A DNA stretch of 64,000 bases. Origin: an uncultured Oscillospiraceae bacterium. Its GTDB lineage: Bacteria > Bacillota > Clostridia > Oscillospirales > Oscillospiraceae. Positions 22,928-32,100 of the stretch are shown piece by piece. The notes below the pieces were generated by a model that did not search any database, was not told the DNA's origin, and saw only the letters and a list, made by a program, of their open reading frames with translations. The DNA lies in assembly GCA_947588605.1 (NCBI GenBank), contig CANPYK010000002.1, positions 62,001-126,000 of the forward strand. The letters run 5' to 3'. How positions within the stretch are numbered: position 1 is the first letter of the stretch; every line of letters starts with the position of its first letter. Both the position numbers and the translations under genes were made by a program.

Positions 22928-23643
22928 TGTTCAAGATCGCCACTTATACGAATATCGGCGGACGGCCCCGCAACGAAGATACCGTGATGTGGAAAAAGCA
23001 CGAGGAAAAGAGGCTCTGCGTTGTGGTGGCCGACGGCCTGGGCGGTCACGGGGGCGGGGAGCTGGCCTCGGCCAGGGCCTCGGAGCTCATCTGCGGCCGC
23101 TGGTCCGGGCAGGTGGACGAGGAGGTCCTGAGAAATCTGGTGAAAGCCGCCAATGAGGCGGTCCTCGCCATCCAGACGCCCCAGTGCAGCATGAAGACCA
23201 CGGTGGTGGCGCTGAATCTGATGGCCAGCCGCGCCGTCTGGGCCCACGCCGGGGATTCCAGGCTCTACCGCTTCCTGGACGGGAAGCTCCAATTTCAGAC
23301 CAGGGACCATTCCGCCGCCCAGATCGGCGTCATGCTGGGGCAGATCACCCCGGACCAGATCCGGCACCACCCGGACCGCAACCGGGTCCTCCGGGCGCTG
23401 GGACAGGACGAGGAGCTCCAGGTGGAGACCGGCTCCTGCCCCATCGGGCCGGGGCGGACGGCCTTCCTGCTGTGCTCCGACGGGTTCTGGGAGTATGTCC
23501 TGGAGGAGGAGATGGAGCGGGACCTGAAGGCCGCCTCCGACCCGGAGGATTGGATCCGGCTCATGAGAGAGCGCCTGGCGGAGCGCGTGCCGGCGGACAA
23601 CGACAACAACACCGCCGCCGCCGTGTGGATAGAAGAACCATAA
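22927..23643 (+). CDS. Soluble PP2C-type Ser/Thr phosphatase
   Basis: 238 residues, PPM domain only. RNEDTVMW, VADGLGGHGGGE, AGDSRLYRF, LLCSDGFWEY and DNDNNTAAAVW supply the metal-binding aspartates. It is distinct from the membrane PP2C just upstream, so the locus carries two phosphatases of different localisation. The ATG at 22927 shares its A with the preceding TGA stop, and AGGAG lies eight bases upstream, so the two are translationally coupled. It presumably removes phosphate from kinase substrates or from the kinases themselves, as Stp/PrpC does. Confidence 0.92.
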   Translation: MFKIATYTNIGGRPRNEDTVMWKKHEEKRLCVVVADGLGGHGGGELASARASELICGRWSGQVDEEVLRNLVKAANEAVLAIQTPQCSMKTTVVALNLMASRAVWAHAGDSRLYRFLDGKLQFQTRDHSAAQIGVMLGQITPDQIRHHPDRNRVLRALGQDEELQVETGSCPIGPGRTAFLLCSDGFWEYVLEEEMERDLKAASDPEDWIRLMRERLAERVPADNDNNTAAAVWIEEP

Positions 23644-23658
23644 AGGGAGGGGAAAAGT

Positions 23659-24951
23659 ATGAAAAAGAAAATCGTCGCTTTATTTTTAGCCGTTTATCTC
23701 ATCGCGCTGTCCCTGACAGGGTGCGTCTCCGGCGGGGACGCCGCGAGAAACAGCCGGGACGGCGTCGTGAGGGTGCTCGCCGTGGACGGTAACGGGAATG
23801 TGCGCTACGGCTCCGCCTTCGGCATAGGCAAGGCGGGGAAGGAGACGGATATTTTCGTCACCAACTTCCACGTCGTGAATGTCTACTACGAATATAACGG
23901 GGGCATCGCGACCCTTCCCGTGGCGGAGGTCTATCTTCTCAAAAACAACAACGCCTATAACCCCGTGACGGGCTTCAATTTCACGGAGATGATCTCCTGC
24001 GACGTCATTTACAGCAGCGATACCGGATATCCCGATATCGCCGTCCTCAAGGCCAGCACGAAAAATACGGGCCGGGTGGCCCTGCCGCTCCTGCCCGAGG
24101 GCAAGACCCTGAAGGAGGGCGACACCGTCTACGCCCTGGGCTATCCGGGGACCAGCGATTCCTTTGAGGAGGGACTTTACGGCGGTAAGCTCCTCGGGCT
24201 TCCCGAGGACGTGACCATCACCTCCGGGGTCGTGTCAAGATTTACCACCTCCGCCACATACGGCAACACGCGTCTCATCCAGCACGACGCCCAGATCAAC
24301 CACGGCAACTCCGGCGGGCCGCTCCTGGATAAACACGGGGAGGTCGTCGGGATCAATACATACGGCCAGGGCCAGGATACCTCCACCGGGGACGAGAACA
24401 CCTTCGCGTCCGTGGAGATCAGCTATCTCTGGGACATCCTGGACGAACTGCACATCGATGCCGAGCCCTACAGCTCCAACACCTGGATCATCGTCCTCCT
24501 CATCGCCATGGGCGTGCTCGTGGTCCTGGGCGGGGGCGCGGCGATCCTGATCGTGGTCCTGAAGAAGAAGAAAGAGGAAGAGGGCCCCGGCGTCCCCCCG
24601 CAGATCACCGACCCGGAGATCATCACCGTTCCGGTGCGCCTCCAGTTCACCGCCGGCGTCTACGCCGGACGGCGCTTCGCCGTGGAGGAGGGGAGCCCCG
24701 TGAGGATCGGTATCGGTCCCGGCATCGGGATCCCGTTTCCGGAGCGCACGCCGGGCGTCAGCCACAACCACGCCACGGTCATGCTGAGCGCCGGGAGGCT
24801 CACGATCCAGGACATGGGTTCTACCTACGGGACCTGGGTCAACGGACAGAGACTGGCGCCCAACACCTCCGTGACGCTCCATCTGGGCGACCGGGTGTGG
24901 CTGGGCTCGGACCAGCAGATCTTTGTGATCGCCGGCAAAGGAGGCGTGTGA
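23659..24951 (+). CDS. Membrane trypsin-like (HtrA-type) protease fused to a cytoplasmic FHA domain
   Basis: 430 residues. Signal peptide with lipobox SLTGC (Cys22); S1C-type protease domain about 32-265 with His71 (TNFHVV), Asp126 (YPDIAVLK) and Ser218 (GNSGGPL); membrane helix 275-301 ending in a KKKK stop-transfer; FHA domain about 340-425 (SPVRIGIG...SHNHATVML, DMGSTYGTWVNG). Topology therefore places an intact protease outside and a phosphothreonine-binding domain inside. The canonical FHA Gly-Arg is replaced by GIG, so binding may be altered. There is no PDZ domain. It lies between the phosphatases and the first kinase in one operon. Confidence 0.92.
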   Translation: MKKKIVALFLAVYLIALSLTGCVSGGDAARNSRDGVVRVLAVDGNGNVRYGSAFGIGKAGKETDIFVTNFHVVNVYYEYNGGIATLPVAEVYLLKNNNAYNPVTGFNFTEMISCDVIYSSDTGYPDIAVLKASTKNTGRVALPLLPEGKTLKEGDTVYALGYPGTSDSFEEGLYGGKLLGLPEDVTITSGVVSRFTTSATYGNTRLIQHDAQINHGNSGGPLLDKHGEVVGINTYGQGQDTSTGDENTFASVEISYLWDILDELHIDAEPYSSNTWIIVLLIAMGVLVVLGGGAAILIVVLKKKKEEEGPGVPPQITDPEIITVPVRLQFTAGVYAGRRFAVEEGSPVRIGIGPGIGIPFPERTPGVSHNHATVMLSAGRLTIQDMGSTYGTWVNGQRLAPNTSVTLHLGDRVWLGSDQQIFVIAGKGGV

Positions 24952-24955
24952 CGCC

Positions 24956-26245
24956 ATGACGGGATCCGAGAGAATCTGCCCGGGCTGCCAACAGCCGGTG
25001 GACCTGGGGGCGGTCATCTGCCCACGCTGCGGGGAGAACCTGCCCCCGGCCCTGCGCCGCGGGACGATCCTCCAAAAGGAGGGAGCGGCCTATGAGGTGA
25101 GCGCCGTCCTGGGCCAGGGAGGCTTCGGGATCACCTACCGGGGCGTGGATAAGCGGACGGGCCGCGCCGTAGCCGTCAAGGAGTTCTTCCCGGCGCGGGA
25201 GACCCGCTGGGCCGAGCGCGCGCCGGACGGCGTGAGCGTCGTCCCGTGCAAGGGCAGGATGGATGAGTTCACCCGGGGCCGCATGAGCTTTTTGAAGGAG
25301 GCGCAGGTCGTCTCAAAGCTGGACGACAGCCCCTCCAGCGTCGTCAAGGGCATCGACTACCTGGAGACGAACGGCACGGCCTATCTCATCCTGGAATTTC
25401 TGCCGGGCAAGCCGCTCTTCAAGGAGGTCCGTTCCCGTCCGGACGGAAAGCTCACACCCCAGGAGCTCTTTCCCAAGCTCCTGCCCGTGATGGACGGGAT
25501 CAGCTGGATCCACGCCAAAAACATCATCCACCGGGACATCTGCCCGGACAACATCATGTGGAAGCCGGACGGCACGCTGACGCTCACCGATTTTGGGTCC
25601 GCGCGCCAGCTTGGCGGGCAGATGACCGAGCTTTTCAAGCCGCGCTACGCCCCCGTAGAGCAGGAGACCACCACCGCCGGCGAGCCGGGGCGGTATTCCG
25701 ACGTCTACACCCTGGCGATGACGGTCCTCTACTGCCTGACGGGCGCCAACCCCATACAGAGCACTGAGCGCGTCTCCCGTGTCATCGGGAACGGCCAGCC
25801 GGACCCTCTGTATGTCCCTGACTGCCTGACCCCGGAGCAGAAGGCCGTCCTGCGAAAGGCCGCGGCGATCCTCCCGAAGGACAGATACCAGACCATGGAG
25901 GAGTTCAAGGACGCGCTGGTCGCCGCCACCCCGTGGCTCAAGCAGAAACCTAAGCCCGATCCCCCCAAGCCCGATCCGGACCCGGGCCCCAAGCCCAATC
26001 CGGACCCCAACTCCTTCGCGGAGTTTGTGAAAACGCATTTTGTGGGCGCGGTCCTCGTCGGCATGGCGGTGGTGCTGGTCTTCATACTGCTTTTGGCGGT
26101 CATTGTCTCCCGCAGCGAGCGGGTGACGGCGCCGGAGCTCCCGGCGGCGGCCGCCGTCGCGCAGCAGGAAGAGACGGATGAGCTGCGGTCCGGCGATCCA
26201 TCGGAATCGATCACAATGAACGGAGGAGGTCCATGGATCCGTTAA
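24956..26245 (+). CDS. Ser/Thr protein kinase with zinc ribbon and C-terminal membrane anchor
   Basis: 429 residues. Double CxxC zinc ribbon (CPGCQQ, CPRCGEN, residues 8-27); kinase domain about 38-320 with glycine loop LGQGGFGITYRG, VAVKEFF lysine, HRDICPDN (His192) and DFGSAR; then a Pro/Asp/Lys linker (PKPDPDPGPKPNPDPN) and a membrane helix near 365-385 with a short outer tail. The catalytic loop has Cys where Hanks Ser/Thr kinases have Lys (HRDxKPxN), as in its two paralogues downstream, which have Ser. Compared with them it lacks the large ectodomain. It overlaps the next kinase start by 13 bp. Confidence 0.92.
   Translation: MTGSERICPGCQQPVDLGAVICPRCGENLPPALRRGTILQKEGAAYEVSAVLGQGGFGITYRGVDKRTGRAVAVKEFFPARETRWAERAPDGVSVVPCKGRMDEFTRGRMSFLKEAQVVSKLDDSPSSVVKGIDYLETNGTAYLILEFLPGKPLFKEVRSRPDGKLTPQELFPKLLPVMDGISWIHAKNIIHRDICPDNIMWKPDGTLTLTDFGSARQLGGQMTELFKPRYAPVEQETTTAGEPGRYSDVYTLAMTVLYCLTGANPIQSTERVSRVIGNGQPDPLYVPDCLTPEQKAVLRKAAAILPKDRYQTMEEFKDALVAATPWLKQKPKPDPPKPDPDPGPKPNPDPNSFAEFVKTHFVGAVLVGMAVVLVFILLLAVIVSRSERVTAPELPAAAAVAQQEETDELRSGDPSESITMNGGGPWIR
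26194..26227 (+). repeat. 34-bp leader duplicated upstream of both large kinases, copy 1
   Basis: CGATCCATCG...ATGAACGGAGGA; 32 of 34 bases match 29069-29102. It includes the ribosome site of the kinase at 26233 and lies within the 3' end of the preceding kinase gene. Confidence 0.8.
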
Positions 26246-29004
26246 ACAGCGAGAAAGGCGGACAGCCGCGTGCGGACTACTGCCCCTACTGCATGGCGCG
26301 GGTGGAGCCGGATAATCCGTGCCCCAGCTGCGGACTGACCGCGGGGAGCTACAAGCCCCAGCCGAAGCATTTGCCGGCGGGCACGGTCCTGCGGGAGCGG
26401 TATCTCGTGGGCCGGGTCCTGGGGGAGGGAGGCTTCGGCATCACCTACATCGGCCGGGACCTGGTCCTGGGGATGAAGGTGGCCATCAAGGAGTATTTCC
26501 CCACGGACAAGGCCACCCGCAACTGCGCCGTCTCCGTCTCGGTGGAGAGCTTCCTGGGCAGTCAGAACGACGCCTTTGAGAAGGGGAAGCGGCGGTTCCT
26601 GGAGGAGGCCCGGACCATGGGCCGCCTGGACCGCCTGCCCAATATCGTGGGGGTGCGCGACTTCTTCGAGGAGAACGCCACGGCGTATATCGTCATGGAG
26701 TTCATCGACGGCACCACCCTCACGGAGCTGACTGGCCAGCGGGGCGGCGTTATGCCGGCCTGGGAGCTTTTGCATCTCATCGAGCCGCTCTTTGACTCCC
26801 TGTCGGCCATGCACGAGCTGGGCCTCATCCACCGGGATATAAGCCCCGACAACCTGATGCTGGAGCACGGCATCATCAAGCTTTTGGACTTCGGCTGCGC
26901 CAGAGAGGCGGCGGACGGAGCGGCCACCATGACCATCATGCTGCGCCACGGCTACGCCCCTCTGGAGCAGTACCAGACCTCCAGCGGCGCCCAGGGCCCC
27001 TGGACGGACGTGTACGCCCTGGCGGCCACCATCTATTTCTGCGTCACCGGGAAGAGACCGCCCCAGTCCATGGACCGGATCTTCCAGGATGAGCTCGTCC
27101 CGCCCAGAAAGCTGGGCGCGGACCTCTCCGCCTCCCAGGAGGCGGCGCTTCTGAAGGCGCTCAGCGTCAGGCCGAGGGAGCGTTTCCAGTCGGCGCGGGA
27201 ATTCCACACCGCCCTCTACGAGGGCTCTGTCGCCGTACACTTCGACAACGGCTTCGGCGAGATCACCGACGTGTTCGTGGCGCGGGGCGACAAGCTGACG
27301 CCCGCCGATATGCCCAAGCCGGAGCGGGAGGGGTACAGCTTCCTCGGCTGGTTCCTGGACGAGGCGCGCAAAAAGCCCGTCCGGGACGTGGAGGTCGTGG
27401 GCGAGTGTACGCTTTACGGCGGCTGGGAGAAGAAGGAAGTCCCGGTAGTCGTCCCCTTCTGGAGGAAACGCCTTTTCCAGATCGGCGCGGCGGCGCTGGT
27501 GGGGCTGGCCATCCTGGGCGGCGTGCTGGGGATCGTCCTCGGCGGCGGCAGGGACCGGCCCGCGCCCAGCGAGCCCGTTTCCGGCGGGCAAAAGGAGCCC
27601 CACGAGAGCCAGGAGACCGACCCGCGGGAGAGCGGCGCCGCCCGGCCCCCTCAGGAGCCCGAGCCCACCGGTTCCCAACCCCCTGAGACAGGGCCGACCG
27701 ACTCCGAACCCTCTCAGCAGACCGACCCTCCTGAGACACAGCCTTCCGGGACGAATCCTCCCGGGACGAATCCTTCCGGGACCGATCCTTCCGGGACCGA
27801 TCCTTCCGGGACGAATCCTCCCGAGACGAATCCCCCCGAGACCAAACCTCCCGAGACCAAACCTCCCGAGACCAAGCCCCCCGAGACCAGGCCCCCTGAG
27901 ACGCAGCCTCCTGAAACGCGACCCCCTGTGACGCAGCCCCCCGAGACCACACCGCCGCCGGCGGATACGTCTGTGCGGACGGTCTACGGGGTGGAGGAGC
28001 TTTTGGCGGCGCTGGCGGACAAGGGCGTGCGGTCCGTCATTTACTGCGGCGACGCCATTGCCTATGACGGGACCCTCAACATCACCAAGCCTGTGCAGGT
28101 GACCACCGACTATGTCAGCGTCACCTCGCCCGTCACGGTGAGCGCCGAGCTGCGCGTGGACGGCGAGCTCAGCAACCTGGGATTCATCGAAGTGAGCGGT
28201 AAGAACGGCGTCCTCCTCCTGAACGGCAAATACAGCGGCGACGGCATGGTCCGCGCCCGCCAGGGCGGCAAGGTCCGCTGCCGCGGCGGCCACGCCTACG
28301 CCTTCAACGCGCTGTGGCTGGCCGGCGGCTCCGACCTCGTCATGGAAAACGGCTCCTCAGCCGGGGAGATCCGCTCTCTGGTCTACGACGAGGAAGGAAG
28401 CTTTTCCGGCGCCGTCCACGTCAATGACCTCCAGGGCCTCCGGGTCGAGGGCGCGAACGGCGTCCCCATCATCCTGGACTCCGACGTGACGCTGGACGGC
28501 GGCGCCGTCACCGTGAACGGGCCCCTGCTCATATCCGACGGCGTGACCGTCGCGGGCGAGGGGCATCTGGAGCTCCTCAGCTCCTTTGTGAACAACGGGA
28601 CCGTGGGCGGCGGCGTGGAAGTGACCGTGGCGCCCGAGGCGGTGCTCGTCAACAACGGGACCTGCGCCCTGGGCAAGGTCGGCTTCCTGTCCGGCTCACA
28701 GATCATGAATCTGGGCAGCTTCTCCGTCCTGGAGGGCGACTTTGACGGTCTGACCGTTCTGAATCTGGGGCGGCTGGCCGTGGGTCCCGGCAAGGACACG
28801 GCGGGCTTCTACACCATGAACTGCGCAAACACCGTCATTGTCAACCTGAGAGGCTCCAACCGGGACATCAACCTGGTGGGCGAGACGCTTCCGCTCCTGC
28901 AGGACATCCGGTATGACGACGGCTGTACCCTTTACGCCAACGGTTCCCTGAGGATGAGCAACGCCACCATCGTCCTGGAGGGACTGCTTTACGCCAACAA
29001 ATAA
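26233..29004 (+). CDS. Receptor-like Ser/Thr kinase with secreted beta-rich ectodomain (paralogue 1)
   Basis: 923 residues. Zinc ribbon (CPYCMARVEPDNPCPSCG, 17-34); kinase domain about 50-330 with LGEGGFGITYIG, VAIKEYFP, HRDISPDN (His200), DFGCAREAA; an InlB/Flg_new-type repeat about 335-398 (VAVHFDNGFGEITD...EGYSFLGWFLDE...CTLYGGW); a membrane helix near 418-437; a wall-spanning Pro/Thr/Glu region to about 575 with pentapeptide repeats such as PPETK; then a beta-strand-rich ectodomain of about 350 residues (VNNGTV, LVNNGTCALG, MNLGSF) that looks like a beta-solenoid. The kinase half is nearly identical to the next gene; the ectodomains are only distantly alike. Ligand unknown. Confidence 0.9.
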   Translation: MDPLNSEKGGQPRADYCPYCMARVEPDNPCPSCGLTAGSYKPQPKHLPAGTVLRERYLVGRVLGEGGFGITYIGRDLVLGMKVAIKEYFPTDKATRNCAVSVSVESFLGSQNDAFEKGKRRFLEEARTMGRLDRLPNIVGVRDFFEENATAYIVMEFIDGTTLTELTGQRGGVMPAWELLHLIEPLFDSLSAMHELGLIHRDISPDNLMLEHGIIKLLDFGCAREAADGAATMTIMLRHGYAPLEQYQTSSGAQGPWTDVYALAATIYFCVTGKRPPQSMDRIFQDELVPPRKLGADLSASQEAALLKALSVRPRERFQSAREFHTALYEGSVAVHFDNGFGEITDVFVARGDKLTPADMPKPEREGYSFLGWFLDEARKKPVRDVEVVGECTLYGGWEKKEVPVVVPFWRKRLFQIGAAALVGLAILGGVLGIVLGGGRDRPAPSEPVSGGQKEPHESQETDPRESGAARPPQEPEPTGSQPPETGPTDSEPSQQTDPPETQPSGTNPPGTNPSGTDPSGTDPSGTNPPETNPPETKPPETKPPETKPPETRPPETQPPETRPPVTQPPETTPPPADTSVRTVYGVEELLAALADKGVRSVIYCGDAIAYDGTLNITKPVQVTTDYVSVTSPVTVSAELRVDGELSNLGFIEVSGKNGVLLLNGKYSGDGMVRARQGGKVRCRGGHAYAFNALWLAGGSDLVMENGSSAGEIRSLVYDEEGSFSGAVHVNDLQGLRVEGANGVPIILDSDVTLDGGAVTVNGPLLISDGVTVAGEGHLELLSSFVNNGTVGGGVEVTVAPEAVLVNNGTCALGKVGFLSGSQIMNLGSFSVLEGDFDGLTVLNLGRLAVGPGKDTAGFYTMNCANTVIVNLRGSNRDINLVGETLPLLQDIRYDDGCTLYANGSLRMSNATIVLEGLLYANK

Positions 29005-29068
29005 CGGAAACGGGGCGTGAGTCCGCCCCATCCGCGCGGCCGAAGGAACCGGACGAACTACGGTTGAA

Positions 29069-29102
29069 CGATCCATCGAAATCGATTACAATGAACGGAG
29101 GA
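29069..29102 (+). repeat. 34-bp leader duplicated upstream of both large kinases, copy 2
   Basis: Matches 26194-26227 with two mismatches. Here it is non-coding, whereas copy 1 is inside a gene, so the duplicated unit extended upstream of the kinase start. Confidence 0.8.
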
Positions 29103-29107
29103 TATGT

Positions 29108-32100
29108 ATGGATCCTATAAGCGGGGAGAGAGGAGGTCCTTTACGGGTGGACTACTGTCCCTATTGCATGGCGCGGGTGGAGCCGGATAAGCCGTGCCCC
29201 AGCTGCGGGCTCACCGTGGGGAGCTACAGATCCCAGCCGAAGCACCTGCCGGCGGGCACGGTCCTGCGGGAGCGGTATCTTGTGGGCCGCGTCCTGGGGG
29301 AGGGAGGCTTCGGCATCACTTACATCGGCCGGGATCTGGTCCTGGGGCTGAAGGTGGCCATCAAGGAATACTTCCCCACGGACAGGGCCTCCCGGAACTG
29401 TGCCGTCTCCGTCTCGGTGGAGAGCTTCCTGGGCAACCAAAGCGCCGCCTTTGAGAAGGGGAAGCAGCGGTTCCTGGAGGAGGCCCGGAACATGGCGCGC
29501 CTGGACCGCCTGCCCAACATCGTGGGCGTGCGGGACTTCTTTGAGGAGAATTCCACGGCGTATATTGTCATGGAGTTCATCGACGGCACCACTCTCAGCG
29601 CGCTGGTGGAACAGCGGGGCGGCGCCATGCCGGCCTGGGAGCTTCTGCACCTCATCGAGCCGCTGTTCGACTCCCTCGGCGCGATGCACGAGCTGGGCCT
29701 CATCCACCGGGATATAAGCCCTGATAACCTGATGTTGGAGCACGGCATCATCAAGCTTTTGGACTTCGGCTGTGCCAGGGAGGCGGCGGACGGGGACGCG
29801 ACCATGACCATCATGCTGCGCCACGGATACGCCCCTCTGGAGCAGTACCAGTCCTCCAGCGGCGCCCAGGGGGCGTGGACGGACGTGTACGCCCTGGCGG
29901 CGACGATCTACTTCTGCATCACCGGGAAGAAGCCGCCCCAGTCCATGGACCGGATCTTCCTGGACGACCTGATCCCGCCCAGGAAGCTGGGCGCGGACCT
30001 GACGGCGAGCCAGGAGGAGGCGCTGCTGCGGGCGCTGAAGGTGAAGCCGAAGGCCCGTTTCCAGTCGGTGAAGGAATTCCACACCGCCCTTTATGAGGGG
30101 GCGGTCACGGTGCATTTCGACGCCGGAGAGGAAGAGGTCACGGACGTCTGCGTGGTCCGCGGTGACAAGCTGAAGGCCGCGGATATGCCCGTCCCGGAGC
30201 GGGAGGGGTTCGTCTTCACCGGCTGGTACATGGACGAGGGGCATAAAAAGCCGGTCCGGGACGTGGAGGTCATGGGCGAGTGCACGCTGTACGGCGGCTG
30301 GCAGGAGAAGAAGCCCCCGAAGAAGCAGGAGAAGAAGGAGAAGGACCGGGAGAAGGACCGGGAGGCCCCGGCGAAGGTCCCCTTCTGGAAGAACCGCGTT
30401 TTCCAGATCGGCGCCGCCGCCGCGGCGGTGATCGCCATCATCCTTGCCGTCGCCATCCCCCTCGGGAGAAAGGCGGCCGGACCCGCTGGCGACACGCAGG
30501 CCGGTACCGGCGCCGCCGAGAGCGAGCCCGTGGAAACGGGGAGCGGCTCCACCCAACCGTCGCGGCCCGGGTCGGTGACGGTGACCGTCAAAACGCTCCA
30601 AGACCTGAAGGCCCGCCTGGCCGACGACAGCGTGGACGAGATCGTCGTTTCGTCGGACAGCAGCATCACCGTGGATGAGCCGCTGGAGATCACAAAGCCC
30701 GTCACCGTGGATTGCTGGGACGTGCATATCGCCTCGGAGGTCACCGTTACCTCTGAGCTGTTCTTTGCCCGGGACGTCAACAGCCACGGCGGCATCATCA
30801 CCGTTTCGGGCGAGGGCGCGTGCCTGACGCTGAGGGGGCAATACTACGGAGACGGCGTCGTCCACACGGAAAAAGGCGGTAAGGTGCGCCGTGAGAAGAC
30901 CCAGGACAAGATTTACTTCGACTTTTTGTGGCTGGCCGACCGCTCGGACATGGACGTGGGTGACTTTTCCTGGAACAAGATCCTGATCTTTGACGAGGAG
31001 AAGACCTTCGCCAACGCCGCCCATGTGAACAACATCGATGAGCTCAACGCCGCCATGGGCGACCCCCTGGTGGCGGCCATCGTACTGGACAAGGACATGA
31101 GCGGCATAGACTTCGGCGTGAGCAAGCCCCTTCTTGTTCCCAAGGGCGTCACCCTCGCCGACGGCGGCTATAAGTACATCACGGGCACCTTGGTGAACCG
31201 GGGCGTCATGACCGGAGACATCGACATTGAGATGGACAGGGACGCGCTGTTCCTCAACGAGGGCGCCTGCGACATCCTCGCTGTCAACCTCACCGGCAGG
31301 ACGGAGGCCATGGTCGTCAACGCGGGCGAGTTCACGACGGCGAGAGGCAATATACTTATGGGTACCGCGCTCGTCAACCTGGGGAAATTCCGCCTGGAGT
31401 CCGAGAACGAAGACATGATGGCCGTCAACGGTTTTATCTACAACTACCGGGATTTCGAGCAGACCGGGCAGACGGCCCTGGAGCTGCAGCCGTCCGCGCA
31501 GTTCAACAACAACGGCGGCTCAGTGCGCTTGGGCGGCAGGTTCTCCAACGACGGCATGATCTTCAACCGGGGCCGGGAATTTATCCTCTCTGGGGAGTAT
31601 CAATACGGCGTCGGTTTCATTGAGGTGGGTACGGGCTTCGCCACAACGGACGGCGTCCGGATCAAGGACTCCACCCTCTACGGCGACCCCGAGCTCATCG
31701 CGGGGCTGTCTCTCGCCGAGGACTGCCGGGTCCTGCCCGGCGGGAGGGGCGCGGGTGAGCTTCCCACCGTGACCGGCGCCGATGCGCTCCGCAAGGCCGT
31801 CGCCACCGGCGGCGCCAAGATCCCCTACGGCATAGACATCCGGATCGACGGCGATCTGACGGTGGGGGGCGATCTTGTGCTGGAGACCGGCAGTACGCTC
31901 ACCGTCACGGGCACGCTGACGGCGGAGAACGGAGCCCTGCTGGAGCTCGACGACACGGCCCACGTCCATGCCCTGGTGCTGAGGGACGGCGCCATGCTCA
32001 CCACAGGCGCGCCGGATGTGGCGCTGGAGCTGGACCCGGACGGGGAACTGGCCCTCCTGGGCGGCTCCTCCGCCGTGATCTACTCCAAGATAGAGATGAA

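Noticed and set aside
27714..27955. Short tandem units that might be taken for a CRISPR or minisatellite
   Set aside because: They are in-frame codon repeats of a Pro/Thr/Glu wall-spanning linker in a kinase; there are no spacers.
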